Below, in pieces: positions 9,516-17,458 of a stretch of DNA of 36,578 bases; the first letter of the stretch is position 1, and every line of letters begins with the position of its first letter. Made by a program: the position numbers and the translations under genes. The notes under the pieces were generated by a model. The model did not search any database and was not told the DNA's origin. It worked only from the letters and a program-made list of their open reading frames with translations. Source of the stretch: Lachnospiraceae bacterium. GTDB lineage: Bacteria; Bacillota; Clostridia; Lachnospirales; Lachnospiraceae. The stretch lies in assembly GCA_014804355.1 (NCBI GenBank), contig JAAUZY010000032.1, positions 33,397 to 69,974 on the forward strand, read 5' to 3'.

Positions 9516-9545
9516 ATCATAAAAGGACTTGACCCACTTGTCAAG
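9516..9545 (-). promoter_or_regulatory. Strong sigma-A promoter with overlapping dyad, upstream of yifB-dprA
   Basis: On the minus strand, TTGACA (9539-9544) and TATGAT (9516-9521) are exactly 17 bases apart. An inverted repeat, CTTGAC (9528-9533) and GTCAAG (9540-9545) around a six-base centre, overlaps the -35 box and half the spacer, the position expected of a repressor site. The same dyad could act as a weak terminator for pilT, but the trailing T-tract is only four bases. Confidence 0.65.
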
Positions 9546-9596
9546 CCCTCTGTCTGATATTCCGCATATTCTAATTATGTAACAGCAATTATTTAA

Positions 9597-10652
9597 TTAC
9601 ATAAGCTTATTCTGCATGCCGTCGGGATCCTGCGCAAACTGAATCGCCATCTCTCTATCAATCCTGCCTTCATAATAGAGCTGCATGATCGCCTCATCCA
9701 TCGTCATCATACCCATTTTACGATTCGTCTGCATAGTGGAAACAAGCTGATGGGACTTGCCTTCACGAATCAGATTCCTTACCGCATGATTTGCATGAAG
9801 CACCTCAAAAGCCGCTACACGCCCATGCCCGTCCAATGTAGGAATCAACTGCTGGGAAATAATTGCTTCCAGCACGTTGGCAAACTGTACCCGGATCTGC
9901 TGTTGCTGATGGGGCGGGAATACGTCAATAACACGGTCAACTGTACTTGCCGCGCCGATGGTATGCAATGTGGACAGCACAAGGTGTCCTGTCTCGGCCG
10001 CCGTAATTGCTACGCTGATAGTCTCGAAGTCACGCATCTCTCCCACGAGGATTACATCGGGATCCTCACGCAGCGCCGCTCTGAGCGCATTGGCATAGCT
10101 CTGGGAATCCAGTCCGATCTCTCTCTGGTTGACCATAGCCATCTTATGCTGATGCAGATACTCGATCGGGTCTTCCAGCGTAATTACATGGGCATCTCTC
10201 TTATTGTTGATCTTATCTATGATCGCCGCCAATGTCGTAGATTTACCGCTTCCTGTAGGACCTGTTACCAGAATCAATCCTCTCTTACGCTCATACAGAT
10301 TGACAACAGACTCCGGCACTCCCAGCACTTCCGGTGCCGGCACCTGCGTACCCACCAGACGTAGCGCCATAGCCGCTGAGCCTCTCTGCTTATACACATT
10401 AACACGATATCTGCCCAGTTCCGGTATGGAAAAAGACATATCATACTCGCCCCGTTCATCAAACTTCTCCCGCTGAACATCGTTCATCATGGAATAGGCA
10501 AGCGTCAGCGTATCCGCAGGCATCATCCTCGGAAAATTCATGGTAACCAGATTACCGTTTACGCGCATCTTCGGCGGTATCCCCACCGTAACATGTACAT
10601 CGGACGCCTTCGCATCACAGGCTACTCTCATAATCTCTTCTATTGTCGGCAT
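9597..10652 (-). CDS. pilT: Type IV pilus retraction ATPase PilT
   Basis: Hexameric cytoplasmic ATPase that depolymerises the pilus, powering twitching and DNA uptake. The 351-residue product has an N-terminal PAS-like domain, Walker A G-P-T-G-S-G-K-S-T (131-139), the Asp box around 158-166, Walker B V-G-E-M-R-D (203-208) and the His box T-G-H-L-V-L-S-T-L-H (221-230). The C-terminal A-V-R-N-L-I-R-E-G-K (290-299) matches the AIRNLIRE signature that separates PilT from PilB. The start at 10652 is preferred because PilT proteins begin about nine residues before the A-x-x-x-x-A-S-D-V-H segment; a longer frame to 10724 adds 24 unrelated residues. It lies 92 bp after the HD-GYP gene in the same direction, so they probably share a transcript with sigK. 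Confidence 0.96.
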   Translation of the reverse strand: MPTIEEIMRVACDAKASDVHVTVGIPPKMRVNGNLVTMNFPRMMPADTLTLAYSMMNDVQREKFDERGEYDMSFSIPELGRYRVNVYKQRGSAAMALRLVGTQVPAPEVLGVPESVVNLYERKRGLILVTGPTGSGKSTTLAAIIDKINNKRDAHVITLEDPIEYLHQHKMAMVNQREIGLDSQSYANALRAALREDPDVILVGEMRDFETISVAITAAETGHLVLSTLHTIGAASTVDRVIDVFPPHQQQQIRVQFANVLEAIISQQLIPTLDGHGRVAAFEVLHANHAVRNLIREGKSHQLVSTMQTNRKMGMMTMDEAIMQLYYEGRIDREMAIQFAQDPDGMQNKLM

Positions 10653-10744
10653 TTCTCTGTCCTCACCTCTTCTTGTATTGTAGCATGGAAGGTATTTCTC
10701 CCATTCTCTGTCCCGCCGTGGCACGGCAGTTTATATTACACCCG

Positions 10745-11872
10745 TTATGGCACTGTCACATACTCAGGTTCCTCGACCTTGATTCCTTGCTTTTTTAACA
10801 GATCCATGTCCATCACGTGGCGGTTATCCATGGTCTTCATGATATCCTTGATCTCCAGATCTCCGAACCTCTCTCTGTCACTTAAGTCCACGATACTGTT
10901 ATCGCCGAACATCAGGATCATCGGCTCCAGTATGTTCTGCGCATTGTCCGCCAGAACGAGCGCCTTCTCGCCGGTATTAAGCTCCACGCTGGTGCCGGGT
11001 CCCAGTATGCTGATAGACCGGATCAGTCCTTTCACCACATCGCGGTCATATACCTGCGGATTATCAAGCAGATGCTTAAGAGCCGCCACTTCAGATTCCG
11101 GTTCCTTCTCCACCTGCATCGCCGTCATCGTGTCAAAAGTCTCCATGACCGCCAGCACCTTAGCGCCGTTGACCAACTTCATGGAAGAAATATCCTCCTG
11201 CGTGTCAAGGCTCGCCAGCAGCCTCTGCGCCTGCGAGCAGATCCTCTTGATATTAGGACTCGAAGAAAACACGAGATCAATCAGATTATGGCCCTGCTGC
11301 TCTGCGGCACGGACAAACTCCTGCTCCTCATCGGTCAGATTATCCTTACCGGAAATATTCTTCGGCACAGTCAGTTTGCCGATATCATGGATGATAGCCG
11401 CCTGCACTGTCTCAACCTGCTCATCCAGCCTCAGATTCATAACATGTGTTACCATAGCGCACAGAATCGCCACATTCAGGGAGTGCTTATAGATATAGTC
11501 CTCCTTGCTGCGCAGATTCTGTACGAAATTGAGCTTCTTATCCAAATGTCCGTAGTTTTTGGTAATATTTGCGGCGATCGTAGGCATCTTATACAGTCGT
11601 TTCGTCTGCAGGATCTTCTCCAGTTCTTCCCTGATTGAGAAGACGCACATCGTCTGAAACCTTTCAAAATCAATATCCGCCTGCGTCATAGGCGGAACGG
11701 GTTCTGCCGGCTCCAGCACGAAGATACCGATCAGCCCGAAATTCTTAATACTCACAATACCCTGCATAGTCAGCTTGGAATTGCGCTCATACAACAGAAC
11801 ACCGTCTTTATTGTAAATAGGACGTGCCAGCCGCATTCCTACCTTCAAGTCATCCTTTTTTACAAAAAGCAT
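10745..11872 (-). CDS. Degenerate HD-GYP domain protein, probable c-di-GMP sensor or inactive phosphodiesterase
   Basis: The 375-residue product has an N-terminal domain of about 110 residues typical of stand-alone HD-GYP proteins, then an HD domain. Present: H-S (130-131), H-D-I-G-K (162-166), G-H (194-195) and an Asp in F-D-T-M-T (247). Missing: the HHE motif and the loop ending in G-Y-P. The stretch after residue 210 reads C-S-Q-A-Q-R-L-L instead. Active HD-GYP enzymes need the HHE histidines as metal ligands and the GYP loop for c-di-GMP, so loss of normal activity is inferred. AAGGAGG precedes the start by ten bases. It sits between sigK and pilT, spaced 31 and 92 bp, so control of pilus retraction or of developmental signalling is plausible. 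Confidence 0.85.
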   Translation of the reverse strand: MLFVKKDDLKVGMRLARPIYNKDGVLLYERNSKLTMQGIVSIKNFGLIGIFVLEPAEPVPPMTQADIDFERFQTMCVFSIREELEKILQTKRLYKMPTIAANITKNYGHLDKKLNFVQNLRSKEDYIYKHSLNVAILCAMVTHVMNLRLDEQVETVQAAIIHDIGKLTVPKNISGKDNLTDEEQEFVRAAEQQGHNLIDLVFSSSPNIKRICSQAQRLLASLDTQEDISSMKLVNGAKVLAVMETFDTMTAMQVEKEPESEVAALKHLLDNPQVYDRDVVKGLIRSISILGPGTSVELNTGEKALVLADNAQNILEPMILMFGDNSIVDLSDRERFGDLEIKDIMKTMDNRHVMDMDLLKKQGIKVEEPEYVTVP

Positions 11873-11903
11873 ACTTCCGTTTCCTCCTTAGCCCTTACAC
11901 AAC

Positions 11904-12539
11904 TTACAACGCCTCGTAAGCCTCCCTGAGTTTCTCAAGCGCCCTCTTCTCTATCCTCGAAACGTAGCTTCTGGAAATCCCCAGCTTGCGTCCTATCTCT
12001 CTCTGGGTCACCTCGTATTCACTCGTCAGACCATATCGCAGCGTTATGATCTCCCGTTCCCTGTCACTGAGTCTCTCATGAATCAGTCCCGAAAGCCTGC
12101 TCAGCTTATCCTCGGCCTCCATCCTGTCGATCACATCAATCTGATCCTGCTCTATAATGTCTAGCAGGTTGATCTCATTGCCTTCCCGATCCGTACCGAT
12201 CGGCTCATAGAGAGACACTTCTCTGGACGTTTTCTTCTTTGCACGCAGAAACATCAGCAGTTCATTGTCGATACATCGGGATGCGTAGGTGCTTAATTTA
12301 CCCTTGCCGGCATCGAAAGAATCGATCGCTTTGATCAGCCCGATCGTCCCGATTGAGATCATGTCTTCCATCTCTTCATCCACATTCTGATATTTCTTGG
12401 CAATATGTGCAACCAGACGCAGGTTATGTTCTATGAGAATTTCCTTAGCCCGCACCCGATCTGCGTCTTCCCCCGTCTTCAACAGCTTTAAGTATACGGC
12501 CTCTTCCTTCGCAGTCAGTGGTTGCTTAAATGTTTTCAA
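11904..12539 (-). CDS. sigK: Sporulation-type RNA polymerase sigma factor, SigK family
   Basis: Sigma-70-family factor of 211 residues. Region 2 (about 35-100) includes I-L-I-E-H-N-L-R-L-V-A-H-I and S-I-G-T-I-G-L-I-K-A-I; the SigK/SigE-typical segment S-L-Y-E-P-I-G-T-D follows near 110. Region 4 carries the helix-turn-helix T-Q-R-E-I-G-R-K-L-G-I-S-R-S-Y-V-S-R-I-E-K-R. SigK drives late mother-cell gene expression. The only available initiator is TTG at 12539, with GGGGG about five bases upstream; the frame has a stop 11 codons further up without another start. The protein therefore lacks the pro-sequence of Bacillus pro-SigK and should not need SpoIVFB processing. HD-GYP follows by 31 bp, then pilT, an unusual operon for sigK. 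A non-sporulation paralogue of the SigK/SigE group is possible. Confidence 0.87.
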   Translation of the reverse strand: MKTFKQPLTAKEEAVYLKLLKTGEDADRVRAKEILIEHNLRLVAHIAKKYQNVDEEMEDMISIGTIGLIKAIDSFDAGKGKLSTYASRCIDNELLMFLRAKKKTSREVSLYEPIGTDREGNEINLLDIIEQDQIDVIDRMEAEDKLSRLSGLIHERLSDREREIITLRYGLTSEYEVTQREIGRKLGISRSYVSRIEKRALEKLREAYEAL

Positions 12540-12662
12540 AAGAAGCCCCCAAAGTCCATTTACTCTATTCTATGACCCGGCGGCATCTTAAGTGCCTTTC
12601 CACCTGAAAATATGTTTTCCGGCAAGTCTTAAAGGGCATGACTTCGCGGTTTCCATAATAAT

Positions 12663-12691
12663 ATTATACAAAGACAATGTATAAATTACAA
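12663..12691 (-). promoter_or_regulatory. Candidate vegetative promoter for sigK-HD-GYP-pilT
   Basis: On the minus strand, TTGTAA (12686-12691) and TATAAT (12663-12668) are 17 bases apart, about 120 bp before the sigK start. The -10 is perfect. I see no convincing sigma-E or sigma-K type element closer to the gene, so this suggests at least some vegetative transcription. Confidence 0.45.
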
Positions 12692-12742
12692 TACAAATTC
12701 TTTAAAATGACATCTAATGTCTGAAAAAAACGAAAATAAATC

Positions 12743-14008
12743 TCAATCAAACAAAAACTGCGACATTGCATAATTACTCACGTCCAGCCCTCGCTCCGTC
12801 AAGCTGATTTCGTCCCCGTCCCGCACAAGAAGCCCCTGCTGCCGCAGACATTCTATCGTCTCGCCGTATATGTCCTCTATAGGACTGCCGAATATATGCT
12901 CGAACTTTGCCGCGCTGACGCCGCAGACCATACGCAGTCCGAGAAACATATACTCCTCCATCTGCTCCCGCCGGCTCAACACCTGTCTGTGCTGTATATA
13001 TCCGTTCTCCGGCTCTCCCTGCCCCTTCACCTCTATAAGCCGCCCGGATTCCGCACCGTCATCTCCATGCTTAGATTCTGCACTCATCACATACATCGCA
13101 TAGCTTTCCATCGTATCCGGATTGCTCCATCTGACGTTCTGCACCATAGAGGAGGCCCCCAGTCCGAATCCCACATAGTCTCCCCGCTGCCAATACACTT
13201 TGTTATGCCTGCACTCATAACCGTCTTTGGCATAATTGGATATCTCATATCTATGATAACCGCAGAAATCCAGATACTGTCTTGTAAGCCGGTCCATCTC
13301 CTGATCCTCTTCTTCCGTCGGAAAAGAGTATTCCGACTGCCGCTCATACAGAGGCGTTCCCTCTTCCAGAATCAGGCTGTAGGCCGATATATGCTCCGGT
13401 GCAAGCGCCGTCACCTTACGAAGCGTCCGCTCATAGGAAGCTGTATCCTGTCCCGGAAGCGCCGCCATGATATCAATATTGACATTGCGAAAGCCCGCCC
13501 CGCGCACCAGATCATAGGTTTTCAGAAAAGAAGCGTAATCGTGTATCCTGCCGATCCGCCGAAGTTCCTCGTCATCCGCGGACTGCAGACCTATGCTGAC
13601 ACGATTAATACCGTATGTTATGTATTGCTCGGCTTCACCGCTTCCTATCGTTCCCGGATTCATCTCCATGGTAATCTCGGCATTCTCCGCTACTTGGTAG
13701 TGAGCGCTGACCGCTTCCATAATCCGGCTGATCTGATCTGCCGAAAGCAGAGACGGCGTGCCGCCGCCCAGGAATATAGATATCGCACGATATTTTTTGT
13801 ATACTTCAGCTGACTGTGTAATCTCCCGGCACAGTAGGTTTACATAATATTCAATATCATCTTGTACCATTCTGCTGCCGGACAACGCCGCCTTCCGCTC
13901 TGCCATGCCCCGCTTCACTCCTCCCGCCGGGAAAGACAGAAAATCGCAGTAGAGGCACTTTTTTACACAAAAAGGGATGTGTATATATATACTCAGTTCT
14001 TCCATCAT
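12743..14008 (-). CDS. hemW: Radical SAM heme chaperone HemW (HemN-like)
   Basis: Radical SAM protein of 421 residues; HemW binds heme and delivers it to target proteins, and is often mis-annotated as coproporphyrinogen dehydrogenase. The 4Fe-4S motif C-V-K-K-C-L-Y-C (Cys14, 18, 21) follows the family-typical I-Y-I-H-I-P-F. The glycine-rich F-L-G-G-G-T-P-S SAM site and the HemN C-terminal domain (about 335-415) are present. There is no N-terminal extension carrying the extra HemN residues, which favours HemW. Two inserts are rich in charged residues, one after the cluster motif and one near 285-320. The ATGATG start is ambiguous by one codon (14008 or 14005) and the ribosome site is weak. It lies 73 bp after lepA, as in many Firmicutes, and is likely co-transcribed. 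Confidence 0.92.
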   Translation of the reverse strand: MMEELSIYIHIPFCVKKCLYCDFLSFPAGGVKRGMAERKAALSGSRMVQDDIEYYVNLLCREITQSAEVYKKYRAISIFLGGGTPSLLSADQISRIMEAVSAHYQVAENAEITMEMNPGTIGSGEAEQYITYGINRVSIGLQSADDEELRRIGRIHDYASFLKTYDLVRGAGFRNVNIDIMAALPGQDTASYERTLRKVTALAPEHISAYSLILEEGTPLYERQSEYSFPTEEEDQEMDRLTRQYLDFCGYHRYEISNYAKDGYECRHNKVYWQRGDYVGFGLGASSMVQNVRWSNPDTMESYAMYVMSAESKHGDDGAESGRLIEVKGQGEPENGYIQHRQVLSRREQMEEYMFLGLRMVCGVSAAKFEHIFGSPIEDIYGETIECLRQQGLLVRDGDEISLTERGLDVSNYAMSQFLFD

Positions 14009-14081
14009 TTCACTTTAAGTTACCATTATTCTTAATATCTGATTTCTGATATCCGCCAGACTCGCCGCTTCTGCTTCTTTC

Positions 14082-15896
14082 TTAATTATCATCCAGTTTC
14101 AAAACGCTCATAAACGCGCTCTGCGGGATCTCCACGTTACCAACCTGACGCATGCGCTTCTTGCCTTCCTTCTGCTTCTCAAGCAGCTTCTTCTTACGGG
14201 TGATATCGCCACCGTAACACTTGGCAAGCACATCCTTGCGCATCGCCTTAACCGTCTCTCTGGCGATGATCTTGCCGCCCACAGCCGCCTGGATCGGGAT
14301 CTCGAAGAGATGTCTGGGAATCTCATCTTTTAACTTCTCACACATCTTCCTGCCCCGCTCGTAGGCACTGTCCGCGTGCACGATAAAGGATAAGGCATCC
14401 ACCTCATCGTGATTGATCAGTATATCCAGCTTCACCAGCTTAGACTCCTCATAGCCCTTAAGCTCATAATCAAAAGAGGCATACCCCCTGGAACGGGATT
14501 TCAGTGCGTCAAAGAAATCATAGATGATCTCATTAAGCGGCAGCTCGTATTTCAACAAGGCTCTGGAGGCCTCGATATATTCCGTACTGATATATCGTCC
14601 GCGTCTCTCCTGACACAACTGCATAATGGAACCGATAAATTCCGTGGTGACCATGATTTCCGCGCTGACCACCGGTTCTTCCATGTAGTCGATCTGCGCC
14701 GGATCAGGCAGATTGGAAGGATTCGTCAGCTCGATCATGGTTCCGTCCGTCTTATGCACTCTATAAATAACACCCGGTGCAGTAGTCACCAGATCCAGAT
14801 TATACTCTCTCTCCAGCCGCTCCTGAATGATCTCCAGGTGCAGAAGTCCCAGGAATCCGCAGCGGAAACCGAAGCCAAGCGCGATTGACGTCTCCGGTTC
14901 ATAATGCAGGGACGCATCGTTTAACTGCAGCTTCTCCAGCGCATCACGCAGATCCGGATATTTCGCGCCGTCCGCGGGATACATACCGCAGTACACCATG
15001 GAATTCACTTTCTTATAGCCCGGAAGCGGCTCCGCACAGGGATTGTTCACATCCGTCACCGTGTCGCCCACCGCCGTATCTTTCACATTCTTGATGGAAG
15101 CCGTCAGGTATCCTACCATGCCGGCCGACAGCTCCTCACAGGGTATGAACTGTCCGGCACCGAAATAGCCTACTTCCACCACTTCCGCGGAAGCGCCGGT
15201 CGCCATCATCCTGATCGATGTGCCCTTCGCTACTCTGCCCTCCATGATACGGCAGAATACGATCACTCCCTTGTAGGAATCATAGACGGAATCAAAGATC
15301 AACGCCTGTAACGGGTTGTCCGGACTGCCCTTCGGCGCCGGGATCTTCTCCACCACCGCCTCCAGGACTTCCTCGATACCGATACCGTTCTTCGCCGAGA
15401 TCATCGGCGCATCCTGCGCCTCTATGCCGATCACGTCCTCAATCTCATTCTTCACCCGCTCCGGCTCCGCGCTGGGCAGGTCGATCTTATTGATCACCGG
15501 GAAAACATCCAGATCATGATCCAATGCCAGATAGACATTGGCTAAGGTCTGCGCTTCAATGCCCTGCGCGGCATCCACCACGAGAATCGCCCCGTCACAT
15601 GCCGCCAATGAGCGGCTTACTTCATAATTAAAATCCACATGTCCCGGGGTATCGATCAGGTTGAATATATACTCGTTCCCGTCCTTAGCATTATACACGA
15701 TGCGTACCGCCTGCGCCTTGATCGTGATTCCCCGCTCCCGCTCCAATTCCATATTATCGAGTACCTGCGCCTGCATCTCCCTGCTGGTGAGCAGTCCCGT
15801 CTTCTCTATGATCCGATCCGCCAATGTCGATTTACCGTGATCGATATGGGCTACGATACAAAAATTTCTTATTTTACTCTGGTCTATAGCTGCCAT
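14082..15896 (-). CDS. lepA: Elongation factor 4 (LepA), ribosomal back-translocase GTPase
   Basis: Translational GTPase of 604 residues, the normal LepA length. G1 is A-H-I-D-H-G-K-S-T near residue 15, followed by the R-E-R-G-I-T switch, D-T-P-G-H-V-D and N-K-I-D. EF-G-like domains III and V and the LepA-specific C-terminal domain, rich in lysine and arginine ([14 protein letters not shown]), follow. The start at 15896 has GAGGAG immediately upstream and gives the family N-terminus; the open frame to 16043 runs through the promoter and is rejected. It lies between spoIIP and hemW in the Firmicutes-conserved order. A candidate promoter lies at 15966-15994. Confidence 0.98.
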   Translation of the reverse strand: MAAIDQSKIRNFCIVAHIDHGKSTLADRIIEKTGLLTSREMQAQVLDNMELERERGITIKAQAVRIVYNAKDGNEYIFNLIDTPGHVDFNYEVSRSLAACDGAILVVDAAQGIEAQTLANVYLALDHDLDVFPVINKIDLPSAEPERVKNEIEDVIGIEAQDAPMISAKNGIGIEEVLEAVVEKIPAPKGSPDNPLQALIFDSVYDSYKGVIVFCRIMEGRVAKGTSIRMMATGASAEVVEVGYFGAGQFIPCEELSAGMVGYLTASIKNVKDTAVGDTVTDVNNPCAEPLPGYKKVNSMVYCGMYPADGAKYPDLRDALEKLQLNDASLHYEPETSIALGFGFRCGFLGLLHLEIIQERLEREYNLDLVTTAPGVIYRVHKTDGTMIELTNPSNLPDPAQIDYMEEPVVSAEIMVTTEFIGSIMQLCQERRGRYISTEYIEASRALLKYELPLNEIIYDFFDALKSRSRGYASFDYELKGYEESKLVKLDILINHDEVDALSFIVHADSAYERGRKMCEKLKDEIPRHLFEIPIQAAVGGKIIARETVKAMRKDVLAKCYGGDITRKKKLLEKQKEGKKRMRQVGNVEIPQSAFMSVLKLDDN

Positions 15897-15938
15897 AATC
15901 TCCTCATTTCTTATGCTTATGCTGTGAAGCCTGCAAAC

Positions 15939-15968
15939 ACTTATCTCTCTTGTCATACAGAGATAAGT
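15939..15968. repeat. 10-bp perfect inverted repeat overlapping the lepA -10 box
   Basis: ACTTATCTCT (15939-15948) and AGAGATAAGT (15959-15968) are perfect complements around a ten-base centre. The upstream arm overlaps the candidate -10 box of lepA. No T-tract follows on the minus strand, so a terminator for spoIIP is unlikely. An operator or a 5'-end hairpin is more plausible. Confidence 0.5.
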
Positions 15969-15994
15969 ATAACAAATTGGGAGAAATATGTCCA
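15966..15994 (-). promoter_or_regulatory. Candidate sigma-A promoter for lepA-hemW
   Basis: On the minus strand, TGGACA (15989-15994) and TATACT (15966-15971) are 17 bases apart, about 70 bp before the lepA ATG. Both boxes are one base from consensus. Confidence 0.55.
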
Positions 15995-16064
15995 CTGTTA
16001 CGACACGCGCCGAATTGTGCAGTATTGTGCCTGTGGGCTGCATTGTGCTCTACACTTCATCGTA

Positions 16065-17384
16065 CTACCGCTGCGGCTCTTCGCCGCTTAACACCAGATT
16101 CAACACATGCGCCAACGGGTCACAGGCATTCATTGCCTCCTCCACCGTATTATTCTGAGCCCCCAACTCGATTAACAGCGTCTTCGGACACACGTGCATA
16201 TTATAACGGTAAGCCTTCAAATAAATTCTTCTGGCAAGACCCGGATAGTATTCGTTGCACGCCGCCTGCATCTGGAAGGAAAAGGCGAGATTGTCCGCCA
16301 GATTGGGATTCTCCAAATACGCGATCTCTCCCTTCCTGCCGCGGCTGAGCCCGTTGAAAAACATAAACTGTGCCGTGGGCCTGCCCTGAAGATCAACGAC
16401 CAGTCTCTTATCCGCCGGCATTTCGTCCCTATGTAAATCGATCACCACCTCTATAGACGGATTCTCTGCAAGCAGCTTCTCTATCTCCGGCAGGGAATTA
16501 CTGTAAGCCTGATCACGCGAATCCTTATCATAGCTCTGTGTATGGTGCATTACATTGTACCCGTAACGCTCACGCAGCAGTGAGGCGAGATACTCTCCCA
16601 CACCCACGATGCTTGTGGATTCGTCACCTGCCACGGAATCCGCGAACGCTTCCTGAGAATGGGTGTGATAGATCAGAATCTGAGGTGCGTCGGCAGTGCC
16701 CTTCACACGCATGTCCCCGGACAGCAGCCGATCAACCTGCAATAGCTCCTCTCCTGCACTCGTCGTACTGTCCACAGCGTAGAAAGCCTTAATAAGCATC
16801 TCGTAACTTCTCAGATCCTCCCACTGATAGCTGTAACTCTTAGCCTGCACGGGCACAAACTCCGGAGCTTCATTATCGCCGGTCTGTTCTGTCGGCTCCT
16901 CCTGTGTCGGTGTCTCCTCTTCACCTGCCGTCTGATTTTCCAGATACATGCCGTTCTCCGCTAGCATGGCATCGGCAAGACTCTGCTCTAAATGCATGGC
17001 ATTCTCATCATACTCCAGTTCTTCCTCGGATATCGATTTGCGATCTTCATCGCTGCCTTCCAGCATAAGAAGCCTTGCATAGTCACTTTCCGCCGCCGTC
17101 TCTTCATCCCCGCCCGACATGATGCTATACTGGAACACCGGATATTGTTCCAGAAGCCATCTAACGTAAATATCACTCGTGATCGTCGCTGTGAACCCAT
17201 GGTGCATCATGTGCATGGCGGGAAGATACGGTTCCATTACCATAGCGCTGACCCAGTCTGAGAGCACTCCTTTGTCCTGTTCCCGCTGTCGCTGCGTCTC
17301 CACAATCTCTGTCAGAATGAAGAAAACCGTTATGATAACAAGTGCTACTATAATTAATTTGATTATTTTCTTTTTCATGTCCAT
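16065..17384 (-). CDS. spoIIP: Stage II sporulation protein P, amidase/endopeptidase
   Basis: Membrane-anchored peptidoglycan amidase/endopeptidase that works with SpoIID and SpoIIM to thin septal wall and drive forespore engulfment. The 439-residue product has one N-terminal membrane helix (about 7-27), a long acidic linker (about 90-180) and the SpoIIP domain. Expected zinc and catalytic positions are visible: Y-H-T-H-S-Q-E (His240, His242, Glu245), I-D-L-H-R-D (His318) and L-I-E-L-G-A-Q-N-N-T (Glu406). The ATG has no strong ribosome site; ATG two codons later is equally possible. It follows gpr by 74 bp, the order seen in Bacillus. The intervening 7-bp hairpin (17434-17450) lacks a T-tract, so read-through from gpr is likely. 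Confidence 0.95.
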   Translation of the reverse strand: MDMKKKIIKLIIVALVIITVFFILTEIVETQRQREQDKGVLSDWVSAMVMEPYLPAMHMMHHGFTATITSDIYVRWLLEQYPVFQYSIMSGGDEETAAESDYARLLMLEGSDEDRKSISEEELEYDENAMHLEQSLADAMLAENGMYLENQTAGEEETPTQEEPTEQTGDNEAPEFVPVQAKSYSYQWEDLRSYEMLIKAFYAVDSTTSAGEELLQVDRLLSGDMRVKGTADAPQILIYHTHSQEAFADSVAGDESTSIVGVGEYLASLLRERYGYNVMHHTQSYDKDSRDQAYSNSLPEIEKLLAENPSIEVVIDLHRDEMPADKRLVVDLQGRPTAQFMFFNGLSRGRKGEIAYLENPNLADNLAFSFQMQAACNEYYPGLARRIYLKAYRYNMHVCPKTLLIELGAQNNTVEEAMNACDPLAHVLNLVLSGEEPQR

Positions 17385-17458
17385 ACTAGTTTATATATAT
17401 GCTGTACGGACATCACTTCATACCATAAGCCCGGCACATCCAAGATGTGCGGACTTTC

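Noticed and set aside
12896..13813. Long open frame on the plus strand opposite hemW (about 305 codons)
   Set aside because: It lies entirely antisense to a clear radical SAM gene, has no ribosome site or recognisable motif, and its composition mirrors the codon pattern of hemW.
15897..16043. 49-codon extension of LepA
   Set aside because: LepA proteins begin close to the G1 motif, and GAGGAG directly precedes 15896. The extension includes the promoter.
17434..17450. Hairpin between gpr and spoIIP as a terminator
   Set aside because: Only a 7-bp stem and no T-tract on the minus strand, so it is more likely an internal structure in a shared transcript.
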